A DNA stretch of 64,000 bases from Umezawaea tangerina (GTDB lineage Bacteria; Actinomycetota; Actinomycetes; Mycobacteriales; Pseudonocardiaceae). Below are positions 1 to 9,144 of this stretch, piece by piece (position 1 is the stretch's first letter; the number at the start of each line of letters is the position of its first letter). The position numbers and the translations under genes were made by a program. The notes under the pieces are model-generated. The model did not search any database. It worked only from the letters and a program-made list of their open reading frames with translations, and had not been told where the DNA came from. The stretch spans positions 310,001-374,000 of the forward strand of contig NZ_PVTF01000011.1 of assembly GCF_003002815.1 (NCBI RefSeq), given 5' to 3'.

Positions 1-507
1 AAGCGGTTCTGGGCCGACCGGTTCCGCGACGCCGGGTGGCAGACCGGGCGGTTCCTCGCGGGCATGGAGACGGCCGAGTTCTTCTACTCCCAGGAGGTCG
101 CGCAGGTCCGGATCCCGACCTGGTCCGACGGGCGGGTCGCGCTCGTCGGCGACGCGGGCTACTGCCCGTCGCCCTACAGCGGCATGGGGACCTCCGCCGG
201 ACTGGTCGGCGCCTACGTCCTGGCGGGCGAGCTCAACCGCAACCCCGGCGACATCCCGACGGCGTTCGCCGACTACCAGACCGCGCTCCAGCCCTTCGTC
301 GACACCGTGCAGGCCGAGGTCAACCCGAAGGTCCTGCGACTCGGGTTCCCGCAGGGCAGGTTCGGGATCAACGCCCTGCGCACCATGGGCGCGGTGGGCA
401 CGTTCCTCAAGCTCCCCGAGCTCGCCGCCCGGTTCGCGAAGGAGGACCGCGGCGGTGCCTGGCCACTGCCGGACTACGCCGAGCTGCGAGCCGGTCGGGT
501 CGGGTAG
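1..507 (+). CDS. FAD-dependent monooxygenase, C-terminal part (5' end outside window)
   Basis: The reading frame is open from base 1 and ends at TAG 505-507, so the N-terminal Rossmann half is missing. The visible 168 residues carry the second FAD-contact motif of PHBH/TetX-type aromatic hydroxylases: a hydrophobic strand ending in GDAGYCPSPYSGMG, where the Asp binds the FAD ribityl chain. A long helical C-terminus follows. The family uses NAD(P)H and O2 to hydroxylate aromatic or polyketide substrates in the cytosol. No substrate can be read from this fragment. An internal ATG at 64 gives a shorter frame, but it would cut the conserved domain and is not the start. Confidence 0.85.
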   Translation, partial: KRFWADRFRDAGWQTGRFLAGMETAEFFYSQEVAQVRIPTWSDGRVALVGDAGYCPSPYSGMGTSAGLVGAYVLAGELNRNPGDIPTAFADYQTALQPFVDTVQAEVNPKVLRLGFPQGRFGINALRTMGAVGTFLKLPELAARFAKEDRGGAWPLPDYAELRAGRVG

Positions 508-541
508 CACCACGGCGGGGTCCGCCGCTGCCGGGAGTGCT

Positions 542-571
542 GACCCGCCGGCGCGCCGACCGGGGCGGGTC
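542..571. terminator. candidate bidirectional terminator hairpin
   Basis: GACCCGCC (542-549) pairs with GGCGGGTC (564-571) around a 14-nt loop. It lies between the convergent 3' ends of the monooxygenase and the sialidase-like gene. There is no T-run, which is common in high-GC actinomycetes. Confidence 0.4.
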
Positions 572-651
572 CGGCGAGCGGGTCCCGCTGCCGGGTGGCC
601 GGGTCGGGCTCGTGCGGTCGGTCGGACGGCGGTGTCCGTCGCGGGGACTGC

Positions 652-2163
652 TCAGCGCACGGTCACGCGCTGCGCGGTCGAGCCGTTGCAGTCCCAGACG
701 CGCAGTCGGGTGCCGTCGGCGGTGGCGCCGTTGGGGGAGTCCAGGCAGCGACCGGACAGGGGGTTGAGCAGGGTGCCGTCCGCGCGGTGCAGCCACTGCT
801 GCGGCGGGAGTCCGTTGCAGTCCCAGATCTGCAGCTGCGTACCGGCGGTCGGGGTGCCGCCGGGGAGGTCGAGGCAGCGGCCGTTGACGGCCAGGGAACC
901 GTCGGGCCGCCACGTCCAGCGCTGCACCGCCCCGCCGTTGCAGGTCCAGAGCTGCACGGCGTCGCCGTTGTGGACACCTCCGGCCGCGGCGTCCACGCAG
1001 GTGCCGCCCACGGCGACCAGGGCGCCGGTCCGCTCGGTCGCGGGTGGCAGCACGGCGGTCCCGGCGTACGCCCGGCACGTCCCGTCCGACCCCGCGTCGG
1101 TGGCCACCTCCGCGATCCGGTCGCCCTCCAGCGGGACCACGGTGGGGCTGTAGTTGGGGCACACGCCCGCCCGCGCGCCCGCCACGCCGACCGGGGTGGG
1201 CACGGTGCTCCACGTGCCCAGCGCCGTGCCCGCGGTGAACAGGACGAGCCCGTTGGCGGGCGCGGTCCGGCCGTCGGACAGCAGGACCCGTTGTCCAGCA
1301 AGCAGAACGCGGCCCGACTGCGTCACGGCGAGGGTGGGTGTCGCCACGAGGTAGCGGCCGTCGCCGGTGCGCGCCACCGGACCGAGGTCGGCCGGGTCGC
1401 CCCACGACCAGCCGTCCGACGAGGTGCGGTAGCGCACCGCGCAGTCGAACTGGCCGCCGTACCCGCACACCTCGTAGGCCATCAGGTAGGTGCCGCCGGG
1501 CAGGCGGCGCACCGAGGGCATCCCCGGTCGGTGCCCGGCCGCGGTGCCCGCGACCGTCGTCGTGCGCTGGCTCCACGTGACGCCGTCGCTGCTCACCACC
1601 CTGGACAGCACCTGGCTGTGGCCTGCCTGGCCCTCGTCGGCGTAGTGCAGCACCAGTCGGCCGGAGGAGTCCACGGACAGCTCGGGCTCCCACAGGCCGC
1701 CGGTGCCGCCCGCGCGCACGGCGGTCGACAGCAGGGTCCACGTCCGCCCCACGTCGGTGCTGCGCCACACGCGCAACGCCATCCGGCGGTCGGTGCCGTT
1801 CTGGCCGGTGCTGCCCACCCACAGCAGGGTGCCCTCGGCCAGTGCGCCGATCCGCTGCGGCAGCTCGAACAGAGTGGTGCAGCACAGCCCGGTGGCCGCG
1901 GTGTCGTCGGAGACGGAGCCGACGCGGCGGTAGGTGCTCCCGCCGTCGACGCTCTCGCTGATCGCCCCGACCGGCCCGGCCGACGGGAAACCGGTGGTGG
2001 TGAGCAGCACGCGGCCGTTCGCGGAACCGTTGTGCGCCAAGGAGACAGCTCTGGGGTAGAGGGCGGAGTCCTGGCTCACGGGCACGCCGCCGGTGGCCGC
2101 CGTGGCGGTGCAGGGCAGTGCGATGGCGATCAGGACGGCGAGAGCGAGACTTCGTCGTGGCAC
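652..2163 (-). CDS. Secreted sialidase-like (BNR repeat) protein with C-terminal ricin-type lectin domain
   Basis: 503 residues starting at GTG 2163, with a GGAGG ribosome site about 8 nt upstream. A short Arg-containing N-terminus and a hydrophobic stretch (about residues 4-22, ending ATAA) form a signal peptide. Residues about 30-375 look like a six-bladed sialidase/BNR beta-propeller with Asp-box-like motifs (SVDGGSTY, STDVGRTW). Residues about 378-503 are a ricin B/CBM13 beta-trefoil with repeated QRW/QQW motifs and paired cysteines. The family cleaves or binds glycosides outside the cell; whether this one is a true exo-sialidase is not shown, because the Arg triad was not traced. It is transcribed divergently from the TetR gene. 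Confidence 0.8.
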   Translation of the reverse strand: MPRRSLALAVLIAIALPCTATAATGGVPVSQDSALYPRAVSLAHNGSANGRVLLTTTGFPSAGPVGAISESVDGGSTYRRVGSVSDDTAATGLCCTTLFELPQRIGALAEGTLLWVGSTGQNGTDRRMALRVWRSTDVGRTWTLLSTAVRAGGTGGLWEPELSVDSSGRLVLHYADEGQAGHSQVLSRVVSSDGVTWSQRTTTVAGTAAGHRPGMPSVRRLPGGTYLMAYEVCGYGGQFDCAVRYRTSSDGWSWGDPADLGPVARTGDGRYLVATPTLAVTQSGRVLLAGQRVLLSDGRTAPANGLVLFTAGTALGTWSTVPTPVGVAGARAGVCPNYSPTVVPLEGDRIAEVATDAGSDGTCRAYAGTAVLPPATERTGALVAVGGTCVDAAAGGVHNGDAVQLWTCNGGAVQRWTWRPDGSLAVNGRCLDLPGGTPTAGTQLQIWDCNGLPPQQWLHRADGTLLNPLSGRCLDSPNGATADGTRLRVWDCNGSTAQRVTVR

Positions 2164-2298
2164 TCGGCAACCTCCAGGTTCACCCGCTCGCAGAGTCGCG
2201 CTGTTCCCGCCCCGGTGTCAACGAGCGGTCGGCAGGAGGTGGTGAAAACCTTTGCCACTACGACGAACGGCATCGAACGCGGGTCGGCCGCGGCCGGG

Positions 2299-2334
2299 TT
2301 GACGGCCAATACGTACGAACGTATTGTCAGTGGC
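2299..2334 (+). promoter_or_regulatory. TetR-gene promoter with operator inside the spacer; predicted leaderless mRNA
   Basis: TTGACG (2299-2304), a 17-nt spacer and TATTGT (2322-2327) form a good sigma70-type promoter. Transcription should begin about 7 nt later, essentially at ATG 2335. No Shine-Dalgarno sequence lies before that ATG, so a leaderless transcript is the simplest reading. Confidence 0.7.
2307..2326. promoter_or_regulatory. Perfect inverted repeat, likely TetR autoregulatory operator
   Basis: CAATACGT-N4-ACGTATTG is a perfect 8+8 inverted repeat. It occupies the promoter spacer and overlaps the -10 box, the expected place for a self-repressing TetR operator that would also control the downstream dehalogenase. 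Confidence 0.75.
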
Positions 2335-2931
2335 ATGGCGCGGGCATCACTGAAGGACCAGCTGATCGAGTCCGGCGTGGAGACGCTCCACCGGGGCGGC
2401 TACCACCACGTGGGCGTGCGCGCGATCGTCGCCGACGCGAAGGTCCCCCAGGGGTCGTTCACCAACCACTTCGCGAGCAAGGAGGCGTTCGGGCTGGAGG
2501 TCGTCTCCCGCTACTTCGAGTCGATCCTCGAGGTGGTGGACCGCACGCTGCTCGACGAGTCGAGGCCGCCGCTCGACCGGCTGCGGGCGTACTTCGGGAC
2601 CATCTCGGGACTCCTGGCCGAACGGGACTGGCGGCACGGTTGCCTCATCGGCAACATGAGCCTGGAGGCCACCGAGCAGAGCGAGGCCATCCGGGAGCGG
2701 CTGGACGCGATCTTCGCCGAGTGGACCGCGCCGTTCGCGGTGGCGATCAGGGCGGGACAGGCCTCCGGTGACATCCGCGCGGACCTCGATCCGGACGAGA
2801 CGGCGGAGTTCCTGCTCGCCGCCTGGCAGGGCGCCATGCTGCGGATGAAGGTCGAGCGCGCCCCCCGTGCGCTGGAGGCGTTCACGCGGCTGGTCTTCAC
2901 CACCGTCCTGGTGGCCCCCGCCGAGTCCTGA
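2335..2931 (+). CDS. TetR/AcrR-family transcriptional repressor
   Basis: 198 residues. The N-terminal helix-turn-helix (about residues 10-55, with the recognition segment VPQGSFTNHFASKEAFG) is typical of the AcrR/NemR branch of TetR. The C-terminus is an all-helical ligand domain. ATG 2335 was chosen because the predicted start of transcription falls on it; the frame is open far upstream, but that part is not protein-like. The haloalkane dehalogenase begins 28 nt after the stop, so both are probably co-transcribed and repressed through the inverted repeat at 2307-2326. The inducer may be the dehalogenase substrate or product (inference). Confidence 0.9.
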   Translation: MARASLKDQLIESGVETLHRGGYHHVGVRAIVADAKVPQGSFTNHFASKEAFGLEVVSRYFESILEVVDRTLLDESRPPLDRLRAYFGTISGLLAERDWRHGCLIGNMSLEATEQSEAIRERLDAIFAEWTAPFAVAIRAGQASGDIRADLDPDETAEFLLAAWQGAMLRMKVERAPRALEAFTRLVFTTVLVAPAES

Positions 2932-2959
2932 ACTTCCCTATCCCACAAGGAGTGAACCA

Positions 2960-3832
2960 GTGGACTCCCGACAGCTGAACCGGGTCACCGTGCTCGGTTC
3001 GCGGATGGCCTACGTCGACGAGGGGCAGGGGGCGGCCGTGGTGTTCCAGCACGGCAACCCCACCTCGTCCTACCTGTGGCGCGACGTCATCCCGCGGGTG
3101 GCGCCCCGAGCGCGGTGCGTCGCCGCCGACCTCATCGGCATGGGCCGCTCCGACCAGCCGGGGCTGGGCTACCGCGTCGAGGAGCACGCCCGGTACTTCG
3201 AGGCGTTCATGGACGCGCTCGACCTGCGCGACGTCGTGCTGGTCCTGCACGACTGGGGTTCCGCGCTCGGGCTGGACTGGGCGCGCAGGCATCCGGACCG
3301 GGTGCGCGGGCTGGTGCTGATGGAGTTCATCCGGCCCATCCCGACCTGGCTCGACGTGAGCGAGGCCGGTGCCGCGGTCTTCCGCGGTTTCCGGGACCCC
3401 GAGGTCGGCCGGCGGCAGCTGGTCGAGGAGAACCGCTTCATCGAACAGGTGCTGCCCGCGGGTGTCGTGGGCGGTCTCCCGGACGACGTGCTGGACGTGT
3501 ACCGGCAGCCGTTCCTGGACCCCGCCCACCGGGAACCCCTCTACCGCTTCCCCAACGAGCTCCCGATCGCGGGCCACCCGGCGGACACCTGGGCCATGGC
3601 AAGCGCTTACCACGAGTGGCTGCTGGACACCGACCTCCCGAAGGTCTTCTTCTGGGTCACGCCCGGATCGCTGATCTCCCCCGAGCGGGCGGCGTGGTAC
3701 TCCGAGCGGCTCAAGAACTGCCACTCGATCCACCTCGGCGAGGGGCGGCACTACCTCCAGGAGGACCACGGTGACCGGATCGGCCGGGAGATCGCCTCCT
3801 GGCTGTCCACACTGGACCAGAAGCCGGAGTGA
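2960..3832 (+). CDS. dhaA: Haloalkane dehalogenase (HLD-II, DhaA/LinB-like alpha/beta hydrolase)
   Basis: 290 residues from GTG 2960, with AAGGAG 7 nt upstream. It cleaves carbon-halogen bonds by water to give an alcohol, halide and proton, without cofactor, in the cytosol. All landmarks of the family are visible. HGNPTSS contains the halide-binding Asn33. HDWGSALG carries nucleophile Asp98 and halide-binding Trp99. MEFIRPIPTW carries catalytic acid Glu122. HYLQEDHGD carries the general base His264. These match the Rhodococcus DhaA pattern, and the length equals the family norm (about 290). Substrate range cannot be read from sequence. A Renilla-luciferase-like relative is less likely because the halide-binding pair is intact. 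Confidence 0.93.
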   Translation: MDSRQLNRVTVLGSRMAYVDEGQGAAVVFQHGNPTSSYLWRDVIPRVAPRARCVAADLIGMGRSDQPGLGYRVEEHARYFEAFMDALDLRDVVLVLHDWGSALGLDWARRHPDRVRGLVLMEFIRPIPTWLDVSEAGAAVFRGFRDPEVGRRQLVEENRFIEQVLPAGVVGGLPDDVLDVYRQPFLDPAHREPLYRFPNELPIAGHPADTWAMASAYHEWLLDTDLPKVFFWVTPGSLISPERAAWYSERLKNCHSIHLGEGRHYLQEDHGDRIGREIASWLSTLDQKPE

Positions 3833-3934
3833 CGGAACCGCCTGTGCGGCAGGGTCGACCGGAGGTCCGCGCGTCACCGACAGCGGTGGCGGTCGACCGG
3901 ACACCGGCCACTCCCGTGGGTGTCCACACCGGAC

Positions 3935-3970
3935 CGGAACCCGTTGCGCCCGGCAGCGCAACGGGTTCCG
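3935..3970. terminator. Strong bidirectional terminator hairpin
   Basis: A perfect 15-bp stem (3935-3949 with 3956-3970, arms CGGAACCCGTTGCGC/GCGCAACGGGTTCCG) closes a 6-nt loop. It sits between the convergent dhaA and tannase-like genes. Confidence 0.8.
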
Positions 3971-3979
3971 GGTCCGACG

Positions 3980-5644
3980 TCAGTGCGCGCAGGTGAAGCT
4001 GGACGCGGTGTTCGGGTCGCCCGCGCGGTACCGGGGCCAGTCCGGGTACTCGCACAGCGGCCTGGTGCGGTTGTGGTTGACGTCGGTCACGACCGGGTCG
4101 CGGGGTGCTCGGCCCGTCTCGACCCAGCGTTCGAGGGCGGTGAGGGAGTCCCAGCTCGCGGCGAACGCCGGTGTGCCGAAGTTCGCGTGGTTGGCGCCGG
4201 GGATGACGTAGTAGCGGGTGGCCTCGTGGGTCGCCCTGGGGCCCAGCACACCGCGGACCCGCTGGTAGTAGTCGTTCGTCGAGAGGTGGGAGACCAGCTC
4301 GTCGGCGGAGCCGTGCATCAGGATCAGCTTGCCGCCCGCGCGGGCGAACGGGCGGAGGTCGACGTTGTTGCGGTCCTCCACCGTGGACAGTGCGCTGATC
4401 CGGTCGAGCCACTTGCCCGGATGCCGCGGGTCGACGTCGAGGGAGTTGTGGCCGGGATCGCGGGTCAGGAAGTACCTGACCCACTGCTCCCAGTACTGCA
4501 ACCCGTAGCCGCTCGTCACCGGCATGGGGTTGGCGGGCGCGGTCGTGCCGAACCCGAGGAACGGGGTGCGCATGTCCGCGCCCGACAGGAACGGGAAGCC
4601 GGGGTAGGAGGTCTCGCCGCTGGCGATCCGGTACGGCCACCTGAACGGCGTCGACATGGCTTTGACCGCCCCGATCTGCGCGTCCGACAGGCAGGTCGGA
4701 CCGGTGTCCGCCCCGTCGGGGCAGCGCAGGGCGCGGGGGTCGTAGTGGCAGGCGCCCTGGTTCGACACGACGTTGTCCCGCACGCCGTCCAGGCCGTCGC
4801 ACGCGGCGATGACGCTGGTGTAGAGCATCCCCTGCTTCTCGGGACCGGGGAAGGCGCCGGGGCGGGACAGGACCTGCGCGAGGTAGCCCAGGTCGAGGAT
4901 CTCGCTCATGTTGTTCCACGCGGGGAAGGCGGAGATCACCCCGTCGAACGCCAGCGGCCACCGGCGCGCGACCTCCAGGGCCTCGCGGCCACCAGTCGAG
5001 CCTCCCGCGAAGTAGGACTTGACGGGGGTCGCCCCGTAGCCGTGCCGGATGATGAACCGGGCGGCGTCGTAGGTCTTCTTGAGCGCGTCACCGGCGGCGA
5101 AGTTGTGCAGGGCCTCGTCGTTGACGCCGAACGACCCGTCCAACGACGGGACGGCCGTGGGGCTCTGCTGGTGGCCGGAGTCGCTGGCGAGCACCGCGTA
5201 CCGCCGTGCCAAGGGCGCGGGCTGGTCCGCGGGGCCGAAGGGCACGTTCCCGGTCAGGTCGGGGATGGTCCCGTTGAAACCGCCGCCGCCGAACATCATC
5301 GTCTTGCGGTTCCAGCCGGTCGGCAGGTCCACGCGCATCTTGATGCTCGGCGCGGCCGGGTCGACGGGGAAGACGTCGGCGTCGACCTGGCAGTACTCGA
5401 CCGCCACCCCGCTGACGACCCCGGTCTTGACCACGGCCGCCGTGACGCGGCCGCCGGTCGTCGGCAGGCTGATCACCGACGCCGGGATCCTCAGCTGGTC
5501 CAGCCCGGCGCAGGCGGGAACCGTCGAGGCCTCGGCCGAGGCCGTCGCGGTGGCGGGGAACCGGGCGACGCCCGCCACCAGGAGCGCGGTGGCCAGCACG
5601 GCGACCCGGCGGTTCCTCGTGGCCCTTGCGGATGTGCTGCTCAC
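3980..5644 (-). CDS. Secreted tannase/feruloyl esterase-family hydrolase
   Basis: 554 residues from GTG 5644, with GGAGG 7 nt upstream. The N-terminus (RRV then a hydrophobic run ending near TATASAEA, about residue 38) is a signal peptide. The body is the tannase/feruloyl esterase fold (PF07519). The nucleophile motif is GGSTGGRE, the acid is Asp in HGSADELVS, the base is His in PGANHANFG, and paired cysteines fit the CS-D-HC disulfide arrangement of the family. It would release gallic, ferulic or related aromatic acids from plant esters outside the cell. The MHS transporter gene lies 43 nt upstream on the same strand, so hydrolysis and uptake may be coupled. Confidence 0.87.
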   Translation of the reverse strand: MSSTSARATRNRRVAVLATALLVAGVARFPATATASAEASTVPACAGLDQLRIPASVISLPTTGGRVTAAVVKTGVVSGVAVEYCQVDADVFPVDPAAPSIKMRVDLPTGWNRKTMMFGGGGFNGTIPDLTGNVPFGPADQPAPLARRYAVLASDSGHQQSPTAVPSLDGSFGVNDEALHNFAAGDALKKTYDAARFIIRHGYGATPVKSYFAGGSTGGREALEVARRWPLAFDGVISAFPAWNNMSEILDLGYLAQVLSRPGAFPGPEKQGMLYTSVIAACDGLDGVRDNVVSNQGACHYDPRALRCPDGADTGPTCLSDAQIGAVKAMSTPFRWPYRIASGETSYPGFPFLSGADMRTPFLGFGTTAPANPMPVTSGYGLQYWEQWVRYFLTRDPGHNSLDVDPRHPGKWLDRISALSTVEDRNNVDLRPFARAGGKLILMHGSADELVSHLSTNDYYQRVRGVLGPRATHEATRYYVIPGANHANFGTPAFAASWDSLTALERWVETGRAPRDPVVTDVNHNRTRPLCEYPDWPRYRAGDPNTASSFTCAH

Positions 5645-5687
5645 GCTGGTCCCTCCGTGGATCTCGTAGGCACGTGGTCGGCACCGC

Positions 5688-7076
5688 TCAGCGGTGCAGG
5701 TGCGAGCCGGGGAGGGCGAGCGGGTCCTCGCGGATCTCGGCGGTGTTCGTCTCGGGCAGGAACCACGCGCTGGCGAACGTGATCAGGCCCATGACCGCGA
5801 TGTAGGCCGCGACGGGGATGGTGCTCCCGGTCTTCGCGATGAGCGCCGTCATCAGGAACGGCGTGCCGCCGCTGACGATGATGGCGGAGAGCTGGTAGGC
5901 CAGCGACGCCCCCGAGTAGCGGACGTTGGGCGCGAAGAGCTCGCCGAGGTAGGTCGCGAGCGGGCCGTAGGTGAGGCACTGGAACACGAAGCCCACCACC
6001 ACGGCGACGAAGATCAGCGGCAGCGACGCGGTGTTGACGAGCCCGAAGTACGGGAACGCCCAGAGCGCGACGCCCAGTCCGCCGATCAGGATCAGCGGAC
6101 GGCGGCCCACCCTGTCCGAGACGTGGCCCGACCAGGGGATGACCACGAGCATGGCCACGGAGCTGAGCAGCACGGCCGCGAGCAGCGAGTTGCGCTGCAG
6201 GCCGAGGGAGTTGGTGCCGTAGCTCAGGAGTCCGGCGATGCTGACGTAGAAGAGGCTGTTGGTGGCCGACAGCATCCCGCAGCCCAGCAGGATGGTCCGC
6301 CACTTGCTCCGGACCACCTTCGCCAGCGGCGCCCTGACCACCGCGGCCTCCGGCGTCGACACCTCCCGTTGCAGCTCGCGGAACTCCGGGGTGTCCTCGA
6401 CCTTCGCCTGGATGTAGAGGACCACCGCGAACATCACGACGCTGACCAGGAAGGGGATCCGCCAGCCCCAGCTGAGGAACGCGTCGTTCGGCATCAGGCC
6501 GCTGGCGGCCACGAAGATCAGGTTCGAGATGATCACGGCGACCGGGACGCTCGTCTGCCCGAACGTGCCCGCGAAACCGCGCCGCTTGGGACTCGCGGAC
6601 TCGGTCAGCAGCAGCACGATGCCGCCCCACTGGCCGCCGGTGGCCAGTCCCTGCACGAAGCGCAGCACGACCAGCAGCGTCGGGGCCAGCGCGCCGACGC
6701 TCGCCGCGCTGGGCAGGCAGCCGATCAGGAACGTCGCGGCGCCCATGACCGCCAGGCAGGTGACGACGACGGGTTTGCGCCCGTACTTGTCGCCGAAGTG
6801 CCCGGCGAGCACCCCGCCGATCGGCCGGGCCACGAAGCCCGCCCAGAACGTGCTGAACGCCAGCAGGGTCCCCGTCAGCGCCGTGGAGTGCGGGAAGAAC
6901 ACGCGGGGGAACACCAGCGCGGCCGCGGTGCCGTAGAGGAAGAAGTCGTACCACTCGATCGAGCTCCCGACGAGCCCGACGGTCAGCAGCTTGCGGAAGG
7001 CCCGGCGACGGGTCGTCGACAGGGCGGCGTCGGGGAGGCCCGACTGTTCCTCGGGTTGGGCGATCGGGGTTGCCAT
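5688..7076 (-). CDS. MFS transporter, metabolite:H+ symporter (MHS/ShiA-ProP-like) family
   Basis: About 462 residues with twelve hydrophobic spans. The MHS signatures are present: SSIEWYDFFLYGTAAALVFP in the first span, the GHFGDKYGRKP loop after span 2, and RFVQGLATGGQWGG in span 4. The family imports carboxylates such as shikimate, citrate or aromatic acids with protons. ATG 7076 is preferred (GAAGG about 9 nt upstream); an in-frame ATG at 7106 has no ribosome site. Given the secreted aromatic-ester hydrolase next door, import of the released acid is a plausible role (inference). The gene is divergent from the PucR-type regulator, its likely controller. Confidence 0.88.
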   Translation of the reverse strand: MATPIAQPEEQSGLPDAALSTTRRRAFRKLLTVGLVGSSIEWYDFFLYGTAAALVFPRVFFPHSTALTGTLLAFSTFWAGFVARPIGGVLAGHFGDKYGRKPVVVTCLAVMGAATFLIGCLPSAASVGALAPTLLVVLRFVQGLATGGQWGGIVLLLTESASPKRRGFAGTFGQTSVPVAVIISNLIFVAASGLMPNDAFLSWGWRIPFLVSVVMFAVVLYIQAKVEDTPEFRELQREVSTPEAAVVRAPLAKVVRSKWRTILLGCGMLSATNSLFYVSIAGLLSYGTNSLGLQRNSLLAAVLLSSVAMLVVIPWSGHVSDRVGRRPLILIGGLGVALWAFPYFGLVNTASLPLIFVAVVVGFVFQCLTYGPLATYLGELFAPNVRYSGASLAYQLSAIIVSGGTPFLMTALIAKTGSTIPVAAYIAVMGLITFASAWFLPETNTAEIREDPLALPGSHLHR

Positions 7077-7220
7077 GCATGCCGCCTTCGTCAATAGCTC
7101 AGGCAAGTGATGACGGTCATGTTAGGGCGCCGTTACCCTGTGGTTGAGGTCTGGATCACCCACGTCTCAGGCCTGTTCGGTGGGGCTTTCCCCCACCCGA
7201 TGCCGAGGGAGGATGGCACT

Positions 7221-9017
7221 GTGGCCAGCGATCCCGGTCGTGAGGCGGAGTCGCGCGCTCTCGTGCGCCGACAGCGCGAGCTGGCGTCGTTGTACGCGAC
7301 CGCGAAGTCGCTCACCGCGCTGGGCGGGCTCGACGACGTCCTGCAGTCGATCGTCCACCACGCGCACGAGCTGATCGGCACCGACTTCACCTACCTGTCC
7401 CTGGTGGGGGCGGACGGCAAGCTGTCGGCCAAGGCGTCGGAGGGGACGATCTCCGCCTCCTTCCTCACCGCGTGCATACCGGCGGACGTGGGGCTGGGCG
7501 GCAAGGTGCTGGCCTCCCGCAGCCCGCACTGGGTGCGCGACTACGCCGCCTCGACCCTCATCTCCCACGACCCGGACTTCGACCGCCTGGTCACCACGGA
7601 GGCGCTGGTCGCGCTTCTGGGCGTGCCACTGGTGATCCGCGGTGAGGTGGTGGGCGCGCTGTTCGCCGCGGACCGCTCCGAGCGGTCCTTCCAGGCCGGT
7701 GAGATCGCGCTGCTGAGCGCGTTCGCCGACCACGCCGCGGTCGCCCTGGACAACGCCCGCCTCTACGAGGCCAGCCGGACCGCCTTGGAGGAGCTGCGGA
7801 TCGCGTACCGCGCGATCGAGGGGCACGTGGCCGTGGTCGAGCGGGCGCAGGCGATCCACGAGGCCCTGACCGGTGTGGTGCTGGAGGGCGGGGCACCCGG
7901 CGACGTCGTGCAGCTGTTGGCCGACCAGCTGGGCGGCGGCGTGACGCTGGTCGACCGGACCGGGGACGTGCTGGTCCGGCGGCACTCCTCGGAGAGCCCG
8001 TGCCGGACCCCGTCGGAGGCGGACCTGGCCGCCGCCATCGGGAACGCCCACCGCTCGGGCCGTTGCGCCACGTCGGTCGACGCCGCCGGGGTCGCCCGCA
8101 GCGTGGCCCTGATCCGGGCGGGCGACAGCTACCTGGGCGCGTTGGCGTGGAGCCGGAAAGCGGTGGTGGACCACGGCGTGCCGGACGACATGGACCTGCG
8201 CACCCTGGAGCGGGCCACCCACATCCTGGGGCTGCTCATCCTCAAGGAGCGGGCCGTCGCCGAGGCCAGCGAGCGGATGAGCGGCGAGCTGCTGACCGAG
8301 CTCATGGTCGGCAGCCCCGGCATCAGCCCCGCCCAGCGCGCCCGCACCAGGACCCGCAACATCGACGCCGACCGCCTCGACCTCGTCCTCGTCGTGGAGT
8401 CCGACGCCTTGTCGTCGACCGATCTGCTGCGCCACCTGCACGACATCGCCCGCGACAGCTCGGGGCTGGCGGGCGAACACCTGGGCAAGGCCACCATGAT
8501 CCTGCCCAGCGCCGAGGACGACCGGACCGTGGAGGACGTCCACCGCCGGCTGCGCCGCGCGCTGGGCGCACCTGTCGTGGTGGTGGGGGAGCGGGCGGTC
8601 AACCACGACTGGTCGCGCGCCTTCTCGCTGGCGAGCCGGTGCGGCGCGGTCGTGCGGGCGATCGGGCACACCGACCTGGGCACCACGACCGGCCGGTACG
8701 CCCTGTACTCGATGATCTTCGACACCGAGCGGGTCCACGAGCTCGACCGCTTCATCGCCGACTCCGTGGGCCCGCTGCTCGACTACGACCGGCGGCGCGG
8801 CACCGACCTCGTGCACACCCTGGGCGCCTACTACCTGCACCGCACCAACGTCGCCGCGACGGCGCGGGCGCTGCACGTGCACGTCAACACGCTGCTCAAG
8901 CGGCTGGACCGGGCGAGCAGCGTGCTCGGCGTCGACCGGCGGCACGAGGACGACCTGGAGCTGCAGCTCGGACTGCGGCTGCACCGGCTCAGGGCGATCG
9001 CGACCGCGCCGTCGTGA
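7221..9017 (+). CDS. GAF-domain PucR/CdaR-type transcriptional regulator
   Basis: 598 residues. GTG 7221 is chosen because GGGAGG (7207-7212) lies 8 nt upstream; an ATG at 7200 precedes that site. A coiled N-terminal helix leads into a GAF sensor (about residues 25-185, containing GVPLVIRGEVVGALFAADR). A long middle region follows, then the PucR C-terminal helix-turn-helix (last 60 residues: TLGAYYLHRTNVAATARALHVHVNTLLKRL). Such proteins activate catabolic genes on binding small aromatics or purine breakdown products. It is divergent from the MHS transporter/tannase pair, with 144 bp between start codons as the shared control region. Confidence 0.88.
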   Translation: MASDPGREAESRALVRRQRELASLYATAKSLTALGGLDDVLQSIVHHAHELIGTDFTYLSLVGADGKLSAKASEGTISASFLTACIPADVGLGGKVLASRSPHWVRDYAASTLISHDPDFDRLVTTEALVALLGVPLVIRGEVVGALFAADRSERSFQAGEIALLSAFADHAAVALDNARLYEASRTALEELRIAYRAIEGHVAVVERAQAIHEALTGVVLEGGAPGDVVQLLADQLGGGVTLVDRTGDVLVRRHSSESPCRTPSEADLAAAIGNAHRSGRCATSVDAAGVARSVALIRAGDSYLGALAWSRKAVVDHGVPDDMDLRTLERATHILGLLILKERAVAEASERMSGELLTELMVGSPGISPAQRARTRTRNIDADRLDLVLVVESDALSSTDLLRHLHDIARDSSGLAGEHLGKATMILPSAEDDRTVEDVHRRLRRALGAPVVVVGERAVNHDWSRAFSLASRCGAVVRAIGHTDLGTTTGRYALYSMIFDTERVHELDRFIADSVGPLLDYDRRRGTDLVHTLGAYYLHRTNVAATARALHVHVNTLLKRLDRASSVLGVDRRHEDDLELQLGLRLHRLRAIATAPS

Positions 9018-9144
9018 GGCGCCCTTACCCCGGTGCCTTTTTCGTTGCTCCTGACAAGGAGCCGTGGTCGCCAGGTCCGGCATGACTGACGCCCCCAGTC
9101 GAACGCATGATCCGGGGGTGGTGTCACCGGACCTGGTGGCATCG

